Origin: CAWHJN01 sp963829705
GTDB taxonomy: Bacteria; Bacteroidota; Rhodothermia; Rhodothermales; BA12
Assembly (NCBI GenBank): GCA_963829705.1
Contig: CAWHJN010000005.1
Span: 1,426,001-1,490,000 of the forward strand
DNA length: 64,000 bases
Direction of reading: 5' to 3'
Each line of letters opens with the position of its first letter. The first letter of the stretch is position 1. Of this stretch, positions 8,269 to 15,951 are shown piece after piece. The notes below the pieces were generated by a model that had not been told where the DNA came from, made no database searches, and saw only the letters and a program-made list of their open reading frames with translations. Made by a program: the position numbers and the translations under genes.

Positions 8269-8952
8269 CTACGCGCCGCGCTCGTCGCCGTAGCCATAGG
8301 CGCGGGCGAGGGCAGCGGGCGGCGTGCCCGCGAGGTAGCGCGCCCACAGCCGGAGGTTTAGCCACTGCTGCCGGAAGGGGCCGTTTTTCTCGAACCGCCG
8401 CGCCGACGTGACGACGGCTTCGGAGAGAAAGCGTAGGCCGCCATGCGTTTTGAGTTTCTGGACCATCTCCAGATCCTCGAACACCGGAATCTCGGGAAAG
8501 CCGCCGAGGGCCTCGAACACGTCGCGCCGCACGCCCAGTGCCCGGTCGCCGAAGGCGATGCGCGTGTACGGCACGCGGGTGCTCCACTCGTAAAACCGCA
8601 GCAGCGGCGAGGCGGTGTCGAAGCGCAGCCGGAAAACGGTGGCGTGCGTGGTCGCCTGCGCGTACGCCTGTCTGAGCGCCCGGCCCGCTGCCGGGGTCAG
8701 GCGCGTGTCGGCGTGGAGGAAGACGAGCACATCGCCGCCCGCGGCCCGCGCCCCGGCGTTCATCTGCACCGCCCGCCCGGCAGCCGAGCCGACGACCTCG
8801 GCCCCCGCCTTCCGCGCCACGTCTCGCGTGCTGTCCACCGAGCCGCCATCGGCCACGACGACGCTCGCCGCCCCGGCCTCGAACGCCGACGCAATCGCTG
8901 CGCCCACACGCGCCGCCTCGTTTAGCGCGGGAATGACGACGGTGAAGCGCAT
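8269..8952 (-). CDS. Family 2 glycosyltransferase, TIGR04283-like
   Basis: 227 residues. GT-A fold with FTVVIPALNEAARVGAAI at the N-terminus, VVADGGSVDSTRDVAR, the metal-binding FLHADTRL (DxD-like), FGDRALGVRRDVFEALGGFP and FEDLEMVQKLK. This subfamily transfers a sugar from a nucleotide sugar; its acceptors are mostly unknown. TIGR04283 enzymes are often linked to a DUF2064/TIGR04282 partner; one occurs here about 5 kb away at 13676, not adjacent. The start at MRFTVVIPAL is chosen because family members begin almost directly at this strand. It lies upstream of blaI on the same strand, but the BlaI operator lies between them. Confidence 0.85.
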   Translation of the reverse strand: MRFTVVIPALNEAARVGAAIASAFEAGAASVVVADGGSVDSTRDVARKAGAEVVGSAAGRAVQMNAGARAAGGDVLVFLHADTRLTPAAGRALRQAYAQATTHATVFRLRFDTASPLLRFYEWSTRVPYTRIAFGDRALGVRRDVFEALGGFPEIPVFEDLEMVQKLKTHGGLRFLSEAVVTSARRFEKNGPFRQQWLNLRLWARYLAGTPPAALARAYGYGDERGA

Positions 8953-9046
8953 GGGAAGGGCGAAATGCGAACGACGAACAGGCAAAAGGTACAGGGTGCG
9001 CGGTGCGGAATCTGCGGTGGCCCATCGTAGCTCGCACCTCCGAGCT

Positions 9047-9937
9047 TTACCAGCGCGCCAGTTTCATGCAGAACACCGACCCACCGGATTTCAGGAACTC
9101 GTCCGTGTCCACCTCGACGGGCGTGAAGCCGGCCTCGCGCAGCGCGGCGTTCGTCTCCGTGCAGCCGCGCTGGATGACGACGTGCTCGCCGTCGGGGCAG
9201 TGGGCGTTGCAGGCGAACAGCGTCCGCGCCTCGTCTTCGGGCACGCTAATGAGGGTGGGGATGAGGGCGCGCAGCAGGCCCAGCCCCTCCTCCTGAAACG
9301 CCGACGGCACGTAGAGCGCCGTGTGTTCATCCAGCAAACTCAGGCACGTGTCGAGGTGGTAGAAGTCGGGGTCGTCGAGGCGCAGCACGCAGATGGGCGC
9401 GTCGAGCAGGCGCGCGGCTTCCTCGTAGGCTTCGAGGCCCGTGCGAAAGCCGTAGCCGCCCCACAACAGCCGTCGCCCGGCGTGCCACAGCGCGTCGCCC
9501 ATGCCTTCGAAACCCTTCTCGACGCCCGGGGGCAGGGTGTGGACGGCGTAGCCTTCGCGCTCGAAAAAGGCGCGGTAGAACGGCACCTCGCCGCGGCGCT
9601 GCGGCGCGTGCATCTGGCTGAGGAGCACGGCTTTCGAGCCGTCCTTCCGCAGGAAGGGGAGCGTCTGGTTGGCGCAGAAGACCATGTCCGGCAGGTCTGC
9701 GCCGCCCTCGACGACCTCGACGTCGAAGCCCAGTGTTTCGTACGTCTCGCGCAGCGCCTGCCACTGCACCCGCGCCTGCTCGGCATCGACCGTCCCCACG
9801 TTGCCCGCCATGTGCGGGTTGATGACGTAGGCGACCTCGAAATGCGAGGGCGTGGTCATGAGCACCTTGCGCGGCGGCGGCAGGCGCGGCAGGTCTTCGA
9901 GCGTGAAGTCGAGGTCGGAAGCGGTCGTGTACAGCAT
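9047..9937 (-). CDS. Amidinotransferase-fold hydrolase (dimethylargininase/arginine deiminase-like)
   Basis: 296 residues. Guanidino-group-modifying enzyme fold: substrate-side acid in DLPDMVFCANQ (Asp84), catalytic His194 in DFYHLDTCL, and catalytic Cys290 in GGSVFCMKLARW at the extreme C-terminus. Enzymes with this triad hydrolyse or transfer the amidino group of arginine derivatives in the cytoplasm. Size and motif order suit the DDAH-like branch, but the exact substrate (dimethylarginine, arginine or another guanidine) cannot be read from sequence. ATG 9937 is preferred; 9961 would add eight residues. Confidence 0.8.
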   Translation of the reverse strand: MLYTTASDLDFTLEDLPRLPPPRKVLMTTPSHFEVAYVINPHMAGNVGTVDAEQARVQWQALRETYETLGFDVEVVEGGADLPDMVFCANQTLPFLRKDGSKAVLLSQMHAPQRRGEVPFYRAFFEREGYAVHTLPPGVEKGFEGMGDALWHAGRRLLWGGYGFRTGLEAYEEAARLLDAPICVLRLDDPDFYHLDTCLSLLDEHTALYVPSAFQEEGLGLLRALIPTLISVPEDEARTLFACNAHCPDGEHVVIQRGCTETNAALREAGFTPVEVDTDEFLKSGGSVFCMKLARW

Positions 9938-10000
9938 GGAAGGGCGGAGTGGGAGGCGCAAAAGTACGTCTGCCTGCGCCGCCGCGCCGCGCCGTTTCCG

Positions 10001-11065
10001 CTAGGGACCGAGCGGCCCGTCGTCGGCGCTGAAGTTGGAGGGGGTGCCCGGCGCGAACGGCGGCGGCGTCTCGTCCTGGCGCAGGTAGAGCGTGCGGCGC
10101 GGGAACGGGATCTCGATGCCCTCGGCCTCGAAGGCTTCCTTGACGAGCAACCGGAGGTCGCGCTCGGCCTGCCACTGCTCACCCGGAATCACCTGCACCA
10201 CCACGCGCGCCGTCACGGCAGAGTCTGCCAGGTCGAGGATGGCCTGCACCTGCGGGGCTTCTTCGAGCAGGATGTCGCGGTGCTCCTCGGCCCACGCCTC
10301 CGCCACGCGCTGCATCACGTCGAGCACGGGGCGCGTGGGCTGTTCGTAACTCAGCCCCACCGTCACCACGGCGCGCGCGTAGCCGATGGAGCGGTTGCCG
10401 AAGATCCGCAGTTCGCCCGCGGGCACCATCAGCAGCTCGCCGTTGAAGCGCCGCACCTTGATGAGCCGGATGCCGATGTGCTCGACGGCCCCCTCATCCT
10501 GCCCCACGCGCACGAGGTCGCCGATGTGGAGCGTGTCGTCGAACAGCAGGAAGACGCCGCTGATGACGTCGCGCACGAGCGTCTGCGCCCCGAAGCCGAG
10601 CGCCACGCCCGCGATGCCAGCCGTGGCGATGAGCGCGCCCACCTGCACGCCAAGTTGCCCGAGCACGACGATGAGCACGAGCGGCCACACGATGTACCGG
10701 CTCACCGACGTCATCAGGTTGGTGACCGTGTTGACGCGCTGCCGCCGCGGGTGCAGCGCCGGCAGGTGCTCGAAACGCTTGCCGTACGACGTAGCCACGC
10801 GGTCGATCAGCCGGACGACGAAGGCGGCCAGCACCACGATGACGATGACGCGGAGCGTCAGCCCGATGAAGCCGATCCAGAGGGCGGGGTCGAGCAGGCG
10901 CTCGGAGAAATACATCCACACCGCCGACACCGTCTCCACAGGATTCGTGACGTGCTCGACGAGGCTGGTATCGGCGCGCAACCGGTCGGCGAACGACAGC
11001 GAATCGTTGATGAGCAGCGTGTCGGGCGACGTCGGGGGAGCGGTCTGCGGCAGCAAGCGGAGCAT
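10001..11065 (-). CDS. MscS-family mechanosensitive channel
   Basis: 354 residues. Membrane segments near residues 62-85 (WIGFIGLTLRVIVIVVLAAFV) and 120-140, then the pore helix VGALIATAGIAGVALGFGAQTLVRDVISGVFLLFDD, the hallmark of MscS TM3. The cytoplasmic beta domain (IGDLVRVGQDEGAVEHIGIRLIKVR) and alpha/beta domain follow. Opens under membrane tension to release solutes after osmotic downshock. A second MscS homologue is at 55879. It lies divergently from the response regulator, with a 217-base or slightly longer intergenic region between. Confidence 0.88.
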   Translation of the reverse strand: MLRLLPQTAPPTSPDTLLINDSLSFADRLRADTSLVEHVTNPVETVSAVWMYFSERLLDPALWIGFIGLTLRVIVIVVLAAFVVRLIDRVATSYGKRFEHLPALHPRRQRVNTVTNLMTSVSRYIVWPLVLIVVLGQLGVQVGALIATAGIAGVALGFGAQTLVRDVISGVFLLFDDTLHIGDLVRVGQDEGAVEHIGIRLIKVRRFNGELLMVPAGELRIFGNRSIGYARAVVTVGLSYEQPTRPVLDVMQRVAEAWAEEHRDILLEEAPQVQAILDLADSAVTARVVVQVIPGEQWQAERDLRLLVKEAFEAEGIEIPFPRRTLYLRQDETPPPFAPGTPSNFSADDGPLGP

Positions 11066-11309
11066 GGCGGAACGGGCGGCAGGGGAGAAGATCGAAGTCC
11101 TCCGAACCCGCCCGGCGCGGCGGAGTGTCTGAGGTTCGGGTGAAAACGAGGGTCGAGTGGGGATGAAGGGGAAGGCCGGGTTCTCCTGGCACCACTACTC
11201 GAACGACCGGAACCGCCTGCATCTTCCATTCCCCATCCCGTGACCCCTCCGTGATGGCGCACCGTGCAGGAATCCCGTTCTTGTGCTCCGACCCCAGCCG
11301 CCTGTGCCC

Positions 11310-12041
11310 GTGGAAATCCGCCAGCCTACCATCCTCGTCGTCGAGGACGACCCCGACCTCGTCGCCCTGCTTGATCTGCACCTGCGCGACCTCGGCTACG
11401 CCGTCGAGACGGCGTCGAGTGGCACGCGCGGGCTGGAGATGGCACGCAGGGGGGATTACCGCCTGCTCGTGCTCGACGTGATGCTGCCCGGCCTCGACGG
11501 CATGGAGGTCTGCAAGCGCCTCCGCAACGAACGCAAAGACCTTCCCGTGCTCATGCTCACGGCGCGCTCCGACGAGTTCGACCGGGTGCTCGGCCTCGAA
11601 CTCGGCGCGGACGATTACCTCACCAAGCCGTTTTCCATCCGCGAGCTGCTCGCGCGCGTCAAGGCCATCCTGCGCCGCGTGGACGTGGAAGCGCAGCGCG
11701 CGAGGGCGCTCCCGGACGACGTGTTGACCTACGGCGACCTCGTGCTCGACACCGAGAAGCGGCGCGTGACGCTGCGCGGGGCACCGCTCGACCTCACCAA
11801 CAAGGAGTACGAGTTGCTGCTGTTGTTTGCACAGCATCCGGGGCGGGCGTACAGCCGGCAGGAACTGCTCGACCTCGTCTGGGGCTACTCGTACAGCGGC
11901 TACAGCCACACCGTCAACTCGCACATCAACCGGCTGCGCGGCAAAATCGAAGACGACCCCGCCCAGCCGCGCTTCGTCAAAACCGTGTGGGGCGTCGGAT
12001 ACCGCTTCGCCGAACAGAGTGAGGTAGGAGAGAATGGCTGA
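11310..12041 (+). CDS. OmpR/PhoB-family response regulator
   Basis: 243 residues. Receiver domain: TILVVEDDPDLVALL with the acidic pocket, phospho-acceptor Asp in LLVLDVMLPGLDGME, MLTARSD and the conserved Lys in DYLTKPFSIREL. A winged-helix DNA-binding domain follows (DLTNKEYELLLLFAQHPGRAYSRQELLDLVWGY and VNSHINRLRGKIEDDP). The histidine kinase is next, 105 bases downstream. Start: GTG at 11310 places the usual seven residues ahead of the first strand; GTG 11283 would add nine. The target genes are unknown. Confidence 0.9.
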   Translation: MEIRQPTILVVEDDPDLVALLDLHLRDLGYAVETASSGTRGLEMARRGDYRLLVLDVMLPGLDGMEVCKRLRNERKDLPVLMLTARSDEFDRVLGLELGADDYLTKPFSIRELLARVKAILRRVDVEAQRARALPDDVLTYGDLVLDTEKRRVTLRGAPLDLTNKEYELLLLFAQHPGRAYSRQELLDLVWGYSYSGYSHTVNSHINRLRGKIEDDPAQPRFVKTVWGVGYRFAEQSEVGENG

Positions 12042-12146
12042 TTCTTCAACTCGTTAACGACCAATTATCAACGGGCCGTAACGTGTCCAATGTCATGGCA
12101 ATTTTGCATCTGGTCAGCAACTAAATCATTGAAGGAGTAGGCGCTA

Positions 12147-13598
12147 ATGAGCTTTTACCTCAAGTTGTCCCTCATTTTTCTGCTGCTCGTGGTGATGCTG
12201 GCGGTGGGGCAGGGGGTGATCGGCATCCGCACCGTGCGGATGTACGAGGACGAGGTCGAGCAGAAGCTGCAGCGGCACGTGGCGGCGCGCCTGGCCGAAC
12301 GGTTCGCGCCCACCTTCGACGGCCGCGCCGACGGCGGCGCGCTCGACGAGCAGTTGCGGGCGGCGGTGATGGAGGTCGTGGGCCTCAACCCGCGCCTTGA
12401 AGTGTACCTGCTCGGCCCCGAGGGGAATGTCAAAGCCGCCTACCCCGGCCCGGCAGATCCGTCGCAGCGCGTCGAACTCGCCCCCATCCGCGCCTTCCTT
12501 GACGGGGCGCCGCTGCCGCTCTACGGCACGCCGCCCAGCGACCCCACGCGGTCGGTGCCGTTCTCGGCGGTCCGCGTCATGGCCGACGGGGTGGAGTGTT
12601 ACCTGTACGTTGTGCTGCAAGGCGCGGCCTACCAGTCGATGTCGGCGATGGTGGCGGGTTCGTACCTCGTGCGGAGCGGGCTGATGGCGGGGTTGCTGCT
12701 CGTCGGGGTGACGCTCGTGGCGGGGCTGCTGGTTTTTTTCTACCTCACCCGCCGCCTCCGCGGCGTGCAGCACGCCGTGGCGGCCTTCGAGCAGGGCGAC
12801 CACGCCACGCGCGCGCCCGTGGATTCGCACGACGAGATCGGGGCGCTGGCCGTCGGCTTCAACCACATGGCCGACACCATCGTGGCCCAGCTCGACCGCC
12901 TCCGCCGCGACGACCAGCTCCGGCGCGACCTCGTCGCCAACGTCTCGCACGACCTCCGCAGTCCGCTCGCTTCCATCCAGGGCTACCTCGAAACGCTCCT
13001 CCTCAAGGGCGACACGCTCGCGCCTGCCGAGCGGCACCGCTACACCGAGACGCTGCTCCGCAACACGGAAAAACTGAGTCGGCTGGTCGAAGACCTCTTC
13101 GCCCTCTCGCACCTCGACGCCCGGCAGGTAGAGCCAAACGTCGAAGCGTTCTCGCTGGCCGAACTCGTGCAGGATGTCGTCGTCGGGCTGATGCCGCTGG
13201 CGCAGCGCAAAGGCGTGACGCTGGCCGTCGAGCCGTCGGCCCGCCTCGCGCGCGTGCAGGGCGATCTGGCGCTCGTCGAGCGCGCCGTCACCAACCTCGT
13301 CGACAACGCCATCCGCTACACGCCCGAGGGCGGCCACGTCCACGTGCGGACAGAGCCGGATGGGGACGCCGTGCGCCTGTGCGTCGAGGACGACGGCGTG
13401 GGCATCCCGGCGGAAGACCTGCCGCGCATCTTCGACCGCTTCTACCGCGTCGAAAAAAGCCGCGCGCCCGAGCACGGCGGTACCGGCCTCGGCCTCGCCA
13501 TCGCCCAGCGCATCGTCCAACTGCACGGAGGCACGCTCGACGTGGAGAGCCGTCCCGGCGCGGGCACGACGTTCGCCTTCACGCTGCCACTGGCGTGA
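12147..13598 (+). CDS. Membrane sensor histidine kinase (HAMP-HisKA-HATPase)
   Basis: 483 residues. TM1 about 7-25, periplasmic sensor about 30-172, TM2 about 178-200 (LLLVGVTLVAGLLVFFYL), HAMP about 200-252, HisKA with phospho-His268 in NVSHDLRSPLASIQGYLETLL, then HATPase_c with N box NLVDNAIRYTPEGG, G1 VEDDGVGIP, F box IFDRFYRVEK and G2 GGTGLGLAIA. It phosphorylates the regulator encoded just upstream. A clear AAGGAG lies at 12132-12137, nine bases before the ATG, one of the few good Shine-Dalgarno sequences in this window. The 105-base gap before it is AT-rich and may hold its own promoter. Confidence 0.93.
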   Translation: MSFYLKLSLIFLLLVVMLAVGQGVIGIRTVRMYEDEVEQKLQRHVAARLAERFAPTFDGRADGGALDEQLRAAVMEVVGLNPRLEVYLLGPEGNVKAAYPGPADPSQRVELAPIRAFLDGAPLPLYGTPPSDPTRSVPFSAVRVMADGVECYLYVVLQGAAYQSMSAMVAGSYLVRSGLMAGLLLVGVTLVAGLLVFFYLTRRLRGVQHAVAAFEQGDHATRAPVDSHDEIGALAVGFNHMADTIVAQLDRLRRDDQLRRDLVANVSHDLRSPLASIQGYLETLLLKGDTLAPAERHRYTETLLRNTEKLSRLVEDLFALSHLDARQVEPNVEAFSLAELVQDVVVGLMPLAQRKGVTLAVEPSARLARVQGDLALVERAVTNLVDNAIRYTPEGGHVHVRTEPDGDAVRLCVEDDGVGIPAEDLPRIFDRFYRVEKSRAPEHGGTGLGLAIAQRIVQLHGGTLDVESRPGAGTTFAFTLPLA

Positions 13599-13675
13599 GG
13601 CGGTTGAGGACACTCCATAGCGGTCTCTCGTCGGATCGTCACGCTATCTTGCTTCCATAGCTCACACCCGTATCC

Positions 13676-14354
13676 GTGCCTGACGCCGCGCTCATCGTCT
13701 TTGCCAAAATCCCCGAGGCGGGGAACGTAAAAACACGGCTGTGCCCGCCGCTTGTCGCCCGACGAGGCGGCGGCGTTGTACGCGGCGATGCTGCGCGATG
13801 CGCTCGAAGCCTACGCCACGCTCGGCGTACCCGTGCGGCTCTACCTCGGGCCGAGCGAAACGACGTTGCCGGAGAATCTCGTGCCGCCGCAGATCACCAT
13901 GCACACGCAGCAAGGGGAGGGCCTCGGCGCGCGGATGCAGCGGGCGTTTCTCGAAACGTTTCTCGCGGGCTTCCAGCGCGCCGTCGTCATCGGGACGGAC
14001 CATCCGAGTTTGCCGCTCGCGTTCGTCGAGGAGGCATTCGCGCTCGTCGAGTCAAAAAACAGCCTCGTCCTCGGTCCCAGCGACGACGGCGGCTACTACC
14101 TGCTCGGGATGCACGGCTTTTTCCCGGCGCTGTTCGAGAACATGACGTACAGCCACGCCGACGTGTTCGCACAAACGGTGGCGCGTGCCGCCGACACCGA
14201 TGCAGACCTCGCCATCCTGCCGCCGTGGTACGACGTGGATGATGCCGCTGCCCTCCAGAAACTGCGCGCCGACCTCGCCGATGCGCCCGGCATCGCCCCG
14301 CACACGGCTGCGTTTCTGCGCGGCACGGCACTTGCGGAAACGCGCCGCGCGTAA
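13676..14354 (+). CDS. DUF2064/TIGR04282 glycosyltransferase-like protein, frameshifted
   Basis: GT-A-like protein of about 225 residues. From GTG 13676 the frame reads PDAALIVFAKIPEAGNVKTRLCPPL, the exact family N-terminus. The continuation LSPDEAAALYAAMLRDALEAY lies one frame over, starting at 13752; removing one base in the CTTG at 13751-13754 joins them. The remainder has GEGLGARMQRAF, IGTDHPSLPL and GPSDDGGYYLLGM, all family signatures. A TTG at 13752 could in principle start the second piece, but that would discard the nucleotide-binding N-terminus. It probably reflects a sequencing indel; a real pseudogene is the alternative. Confidence 0.75.
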
Positions 14355-14406
14355 ACTTTCGCGCTGCCCGGCTGTGAAAGCTTGACAGGAACGGCATCCG
14401 GCTATC

Positions 14407-14418
14407 GGAAGCGCTTCC
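14407..14418. promoter_or_regulatory. 12-bp palindrome upstream of fbp (LacI-family-like site)
   Basis: GGAAGCGCTTCC is perfectly symmetric and lies 42 bases before the fbp ATG. The AAGCGCTT centre resembles operators of LacI-family regulators, including those controlling sugar metabolism. A related AAAGCGCTTT is found at 15657. No regulator gene is in the window. Confidence 0.4.
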
Positions 14419-14460
14419 ATTTTGATCGTAGCATCCGTCTTTCGAGACTCACCTTTTCCC

Positions 14461-15534
14461 ATGACCATCAACCAGCACGACGGCACCGTCCGCACCTCCA
14501 GCGCCCGTTTCGTGACGCTCGAACAGTTCATCATCGAGCAGCAGGAAAGCATCCCCGAATCCACCGGCTCGTTCTCGCGCCTGCTGCGCGACATCAGCGT
14601 GGCCGCCAAGATCGTCAACCGCGAGATGCGGCGGGCCGGGCTGGGCAACGTCCTGGGCGACAGCAGCATCCTGGGCGACACGGGCGAGATCAACGTGCAG
14701 GGCGAGACGCAGAAAGTCATGGATGCGGTGGCGCACACCGAGTTCGTGCGGGCGCTGCGGCGCGGCGGCGAGTGCTGCCTCATCGGGTCAGAAGAACACG
14801 CCGAGGCCATCCCGCTCAAAGCAGGCAACAGCGAAGGCAGCGGGCGCTACATCGTGCTGCTCGACCCGCTCGACGGCTCGACCAACATCGACGTCAACGT
14901 GTCCGTCGGGACGATCTTCTCCATCTACCGCCTGCCCGAGAGCTGCCCCACACCGGCCCTCGAACATGCCCTCCAGCCCGGCGTGCAGCAGGTGGGCGCG
15001 GGCTACATCGTCTACGGCTCCTCCACGATGCTCGTCTACACGACGGGCCACGGCGTCAACGGCTTCACGCTCGAACCGTCGATCGGCGAGTTTCTGCTGT
15101 CGCATCCCAACATCCGCACGCCCGAAAACGGCTCCATCTACTCGATCAACGAGGGGAACTACAACACCTGGGCGCGCGGGCTGAAGCAGTACATCAAGTG
15201 GTGCCAGGAGGAAGACAAAGCCACCGAACGACCGCTCACGGCCCGTTATATCGGCTCGTTCGTGTCGGATTTCCACCGCAACCTCATCCGGGGCGGCATC
15301 TACATCTACCCCGCCAACAACCGCTCGCCGAAGGGCAAACTGCGCCTCATGTACGAGGCCAACCCCATGGCGATGATCGTCGAGCAGGCCGGCGGCATGG
15401 CCACCGATGGCGAGACGCGCATCCTCGACAAAACGCCGGGCTCGCTCCACGAGCGGACGCCCGTCTACATCGGCTCGAAGGCGATGGTAGAGCAGGCCCT
15501 CGGCTTCCTGCACGCAGAATACGCGCCCGAGTAG
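14461..15534 (+). CDS. fbp: Fructose-1,6-bisphosphatase class 1
   Basis: 357 residues. Hydrolyses fructose-1,6-bisphosphate to fructose-6-phosphate, the committed step of gluconeogenesis. Key signatures: IGSEEHAEAIPL, the metal/phosphate loop VLLDPLDGSTNIDVNVSVGT, the active-site YIGSFVSDFHRNLIRGGIYIYP, and GKLRLMYEANPMAMIVEQAGG, the classical class 1 ending motif. Starts at ATG 14461, just after a purine-poor leader. A 12-bp palindrome lies upstream. It is followed by a 417-base stretch without a conventional gene, so it is probably monocistronic. Confidence 0.95.
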   Translation: MTINQHDGTVRTSSARFVTLEQFIIEQQESIPESTGSFSRLLRDISVAAKIVNREMRRAGLGNVLGDSSILGDTGEINVQGETQKVMDAVAHTEFVRALRRGGECCLIGSEEHAEAIPLKAGNSEGSGRYIVLLDPLDGSTNIDVNVSVGTIFSIYRLPESCPTPALEHALQPGVQQVGAGYIVYGSSTMLVYTTGHGVNGFTLEPSIGEFLLSHPNIRTPENGSIYSINEGNYNTWARGLKQYIKWCQEEDKATERPLTARYIGSFVSDFHRNLIRGGIYIYPANNRSPKGKLRLMYEANPMAMIVEQAGGMATDGETRILDKTPGSLHERTPVYIGSKAMVEQALGFLHAEYAPE

Positions 15535-15656
15535 GTGAAGACAGCGTGAAGGATCGGGACAGGTGTAGAAAAGTCGAAGGTGAGATCAGAGGTATCTGGG
15601 TTGGAACGCCTCACTCGGGCAGGTCACTTCGGTGTGAGGCCTCTAAAAATTAATAG

Positions 15657-15666
15657 AAAGCGCTTT
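15657..15666. promoter_or_regulatory. AAAGCGCTTT palindrome in the ilv leader region
   Basis: A perfect 10-base palindrome in an AT-rich patch (taaaaattaatagaaag) between fbp and the ilv leader peptide. It shares AAGCGCTT with the site ahead of fbp. The AT-rich patch is the most likely promoter zone for the ilv-leu transcript. The interval 15535-15748 otherwise shows only a weak GCCTCAC/GTGAGGC stem (15608-15640) with no T tract. Confidence 0.35.
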
Positions 15667-15748
15667 GCAGTTGTGGCTTGGGAAAAGTGGGTGGACTTGC
15701 GCGCGAGCGCAGCCAATGGGGAGTTTGAGGGATTCACGCCCTCCGCGC

Positions 15749-15889
15749 ATGACCGCTTCCCGCCCCTTCTTTGCTGACACGTCCGCACCTGCCGTGCGCG
15801 ACCGGGGGCGTACAGGGTTGCCCGACGGAATCCGCCTCGCGGCGTCGATTCTGCTCGTGATCGTCCTTCTTCTTCTCGTCCTTACCTGA
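15749..15889 (+). CDS. Candidate ilv operon leader peptide (46 residues, Ile/Leu/Val-rich end)
   Basis: A short frame from ATG 15749 to TGA 15889. It ends in SILLVIVLLLLVLT: 12 of the last 13 residues are Ile, Leu or Val and the last is Thr. The seven leucines there use CTT four times, CTC twice and CTG once, although CTT is uncommon in the surrounding genes. It ends 62 bases before ilvD, the first gene of a long branched-chain amino acid cluster, and is followed by mutually exclusive stems. This is the layout of a ribosome-mediated attenuator. A small single-pass membrane protein is the alternative reading. Confidence 0.55.
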   Translation: MTASRPFFADTSAPAVRDRGRTGLPDGIRLAASILLVIVLLLLVLT

Positions 15890-15896
15890 ACGAGCC

Positions 15897-15944
15897 GGTC
15901 GACCTGTAGCATCCATGAGAGGCAGAGAGGTTGACCGCAACCTC
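15897..15944 (+). promoter_or_regulatory. Alternative hairpins between leader peptide and ilvD
   Basis: GAGGTTG (15927-15933) pairs with CAACCTC (15938-15944) around a 4-base loop, ending seven bases before the ilvD ATG. GGTCGACC (15897-15904) can pair instead with GGTTGACC (15929-15936), all eight positions with one G-U. The two structures exclude each other. There is no T tract, so if it regulates, it more likely blocks ribosome access to ilvD than ends transcription. Confidence 0.45.
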
Positions 15945-15951
15945 CCGCCCG

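Noticed and set aside
13752..14354. Complete gene starting at TTG 13752
   Set aside because: This would lack the N-terminal nucleotide-binding segment that is present, one frame over, directly upstream; a frameshift explains both halves.
15608..15640. GCCTCAC/GTGAGGC stem as the fbp terminator
   Set aside because: Seven base pairs with a 19-base loop and an A-rich, not T-rich, tail; too weak to call.
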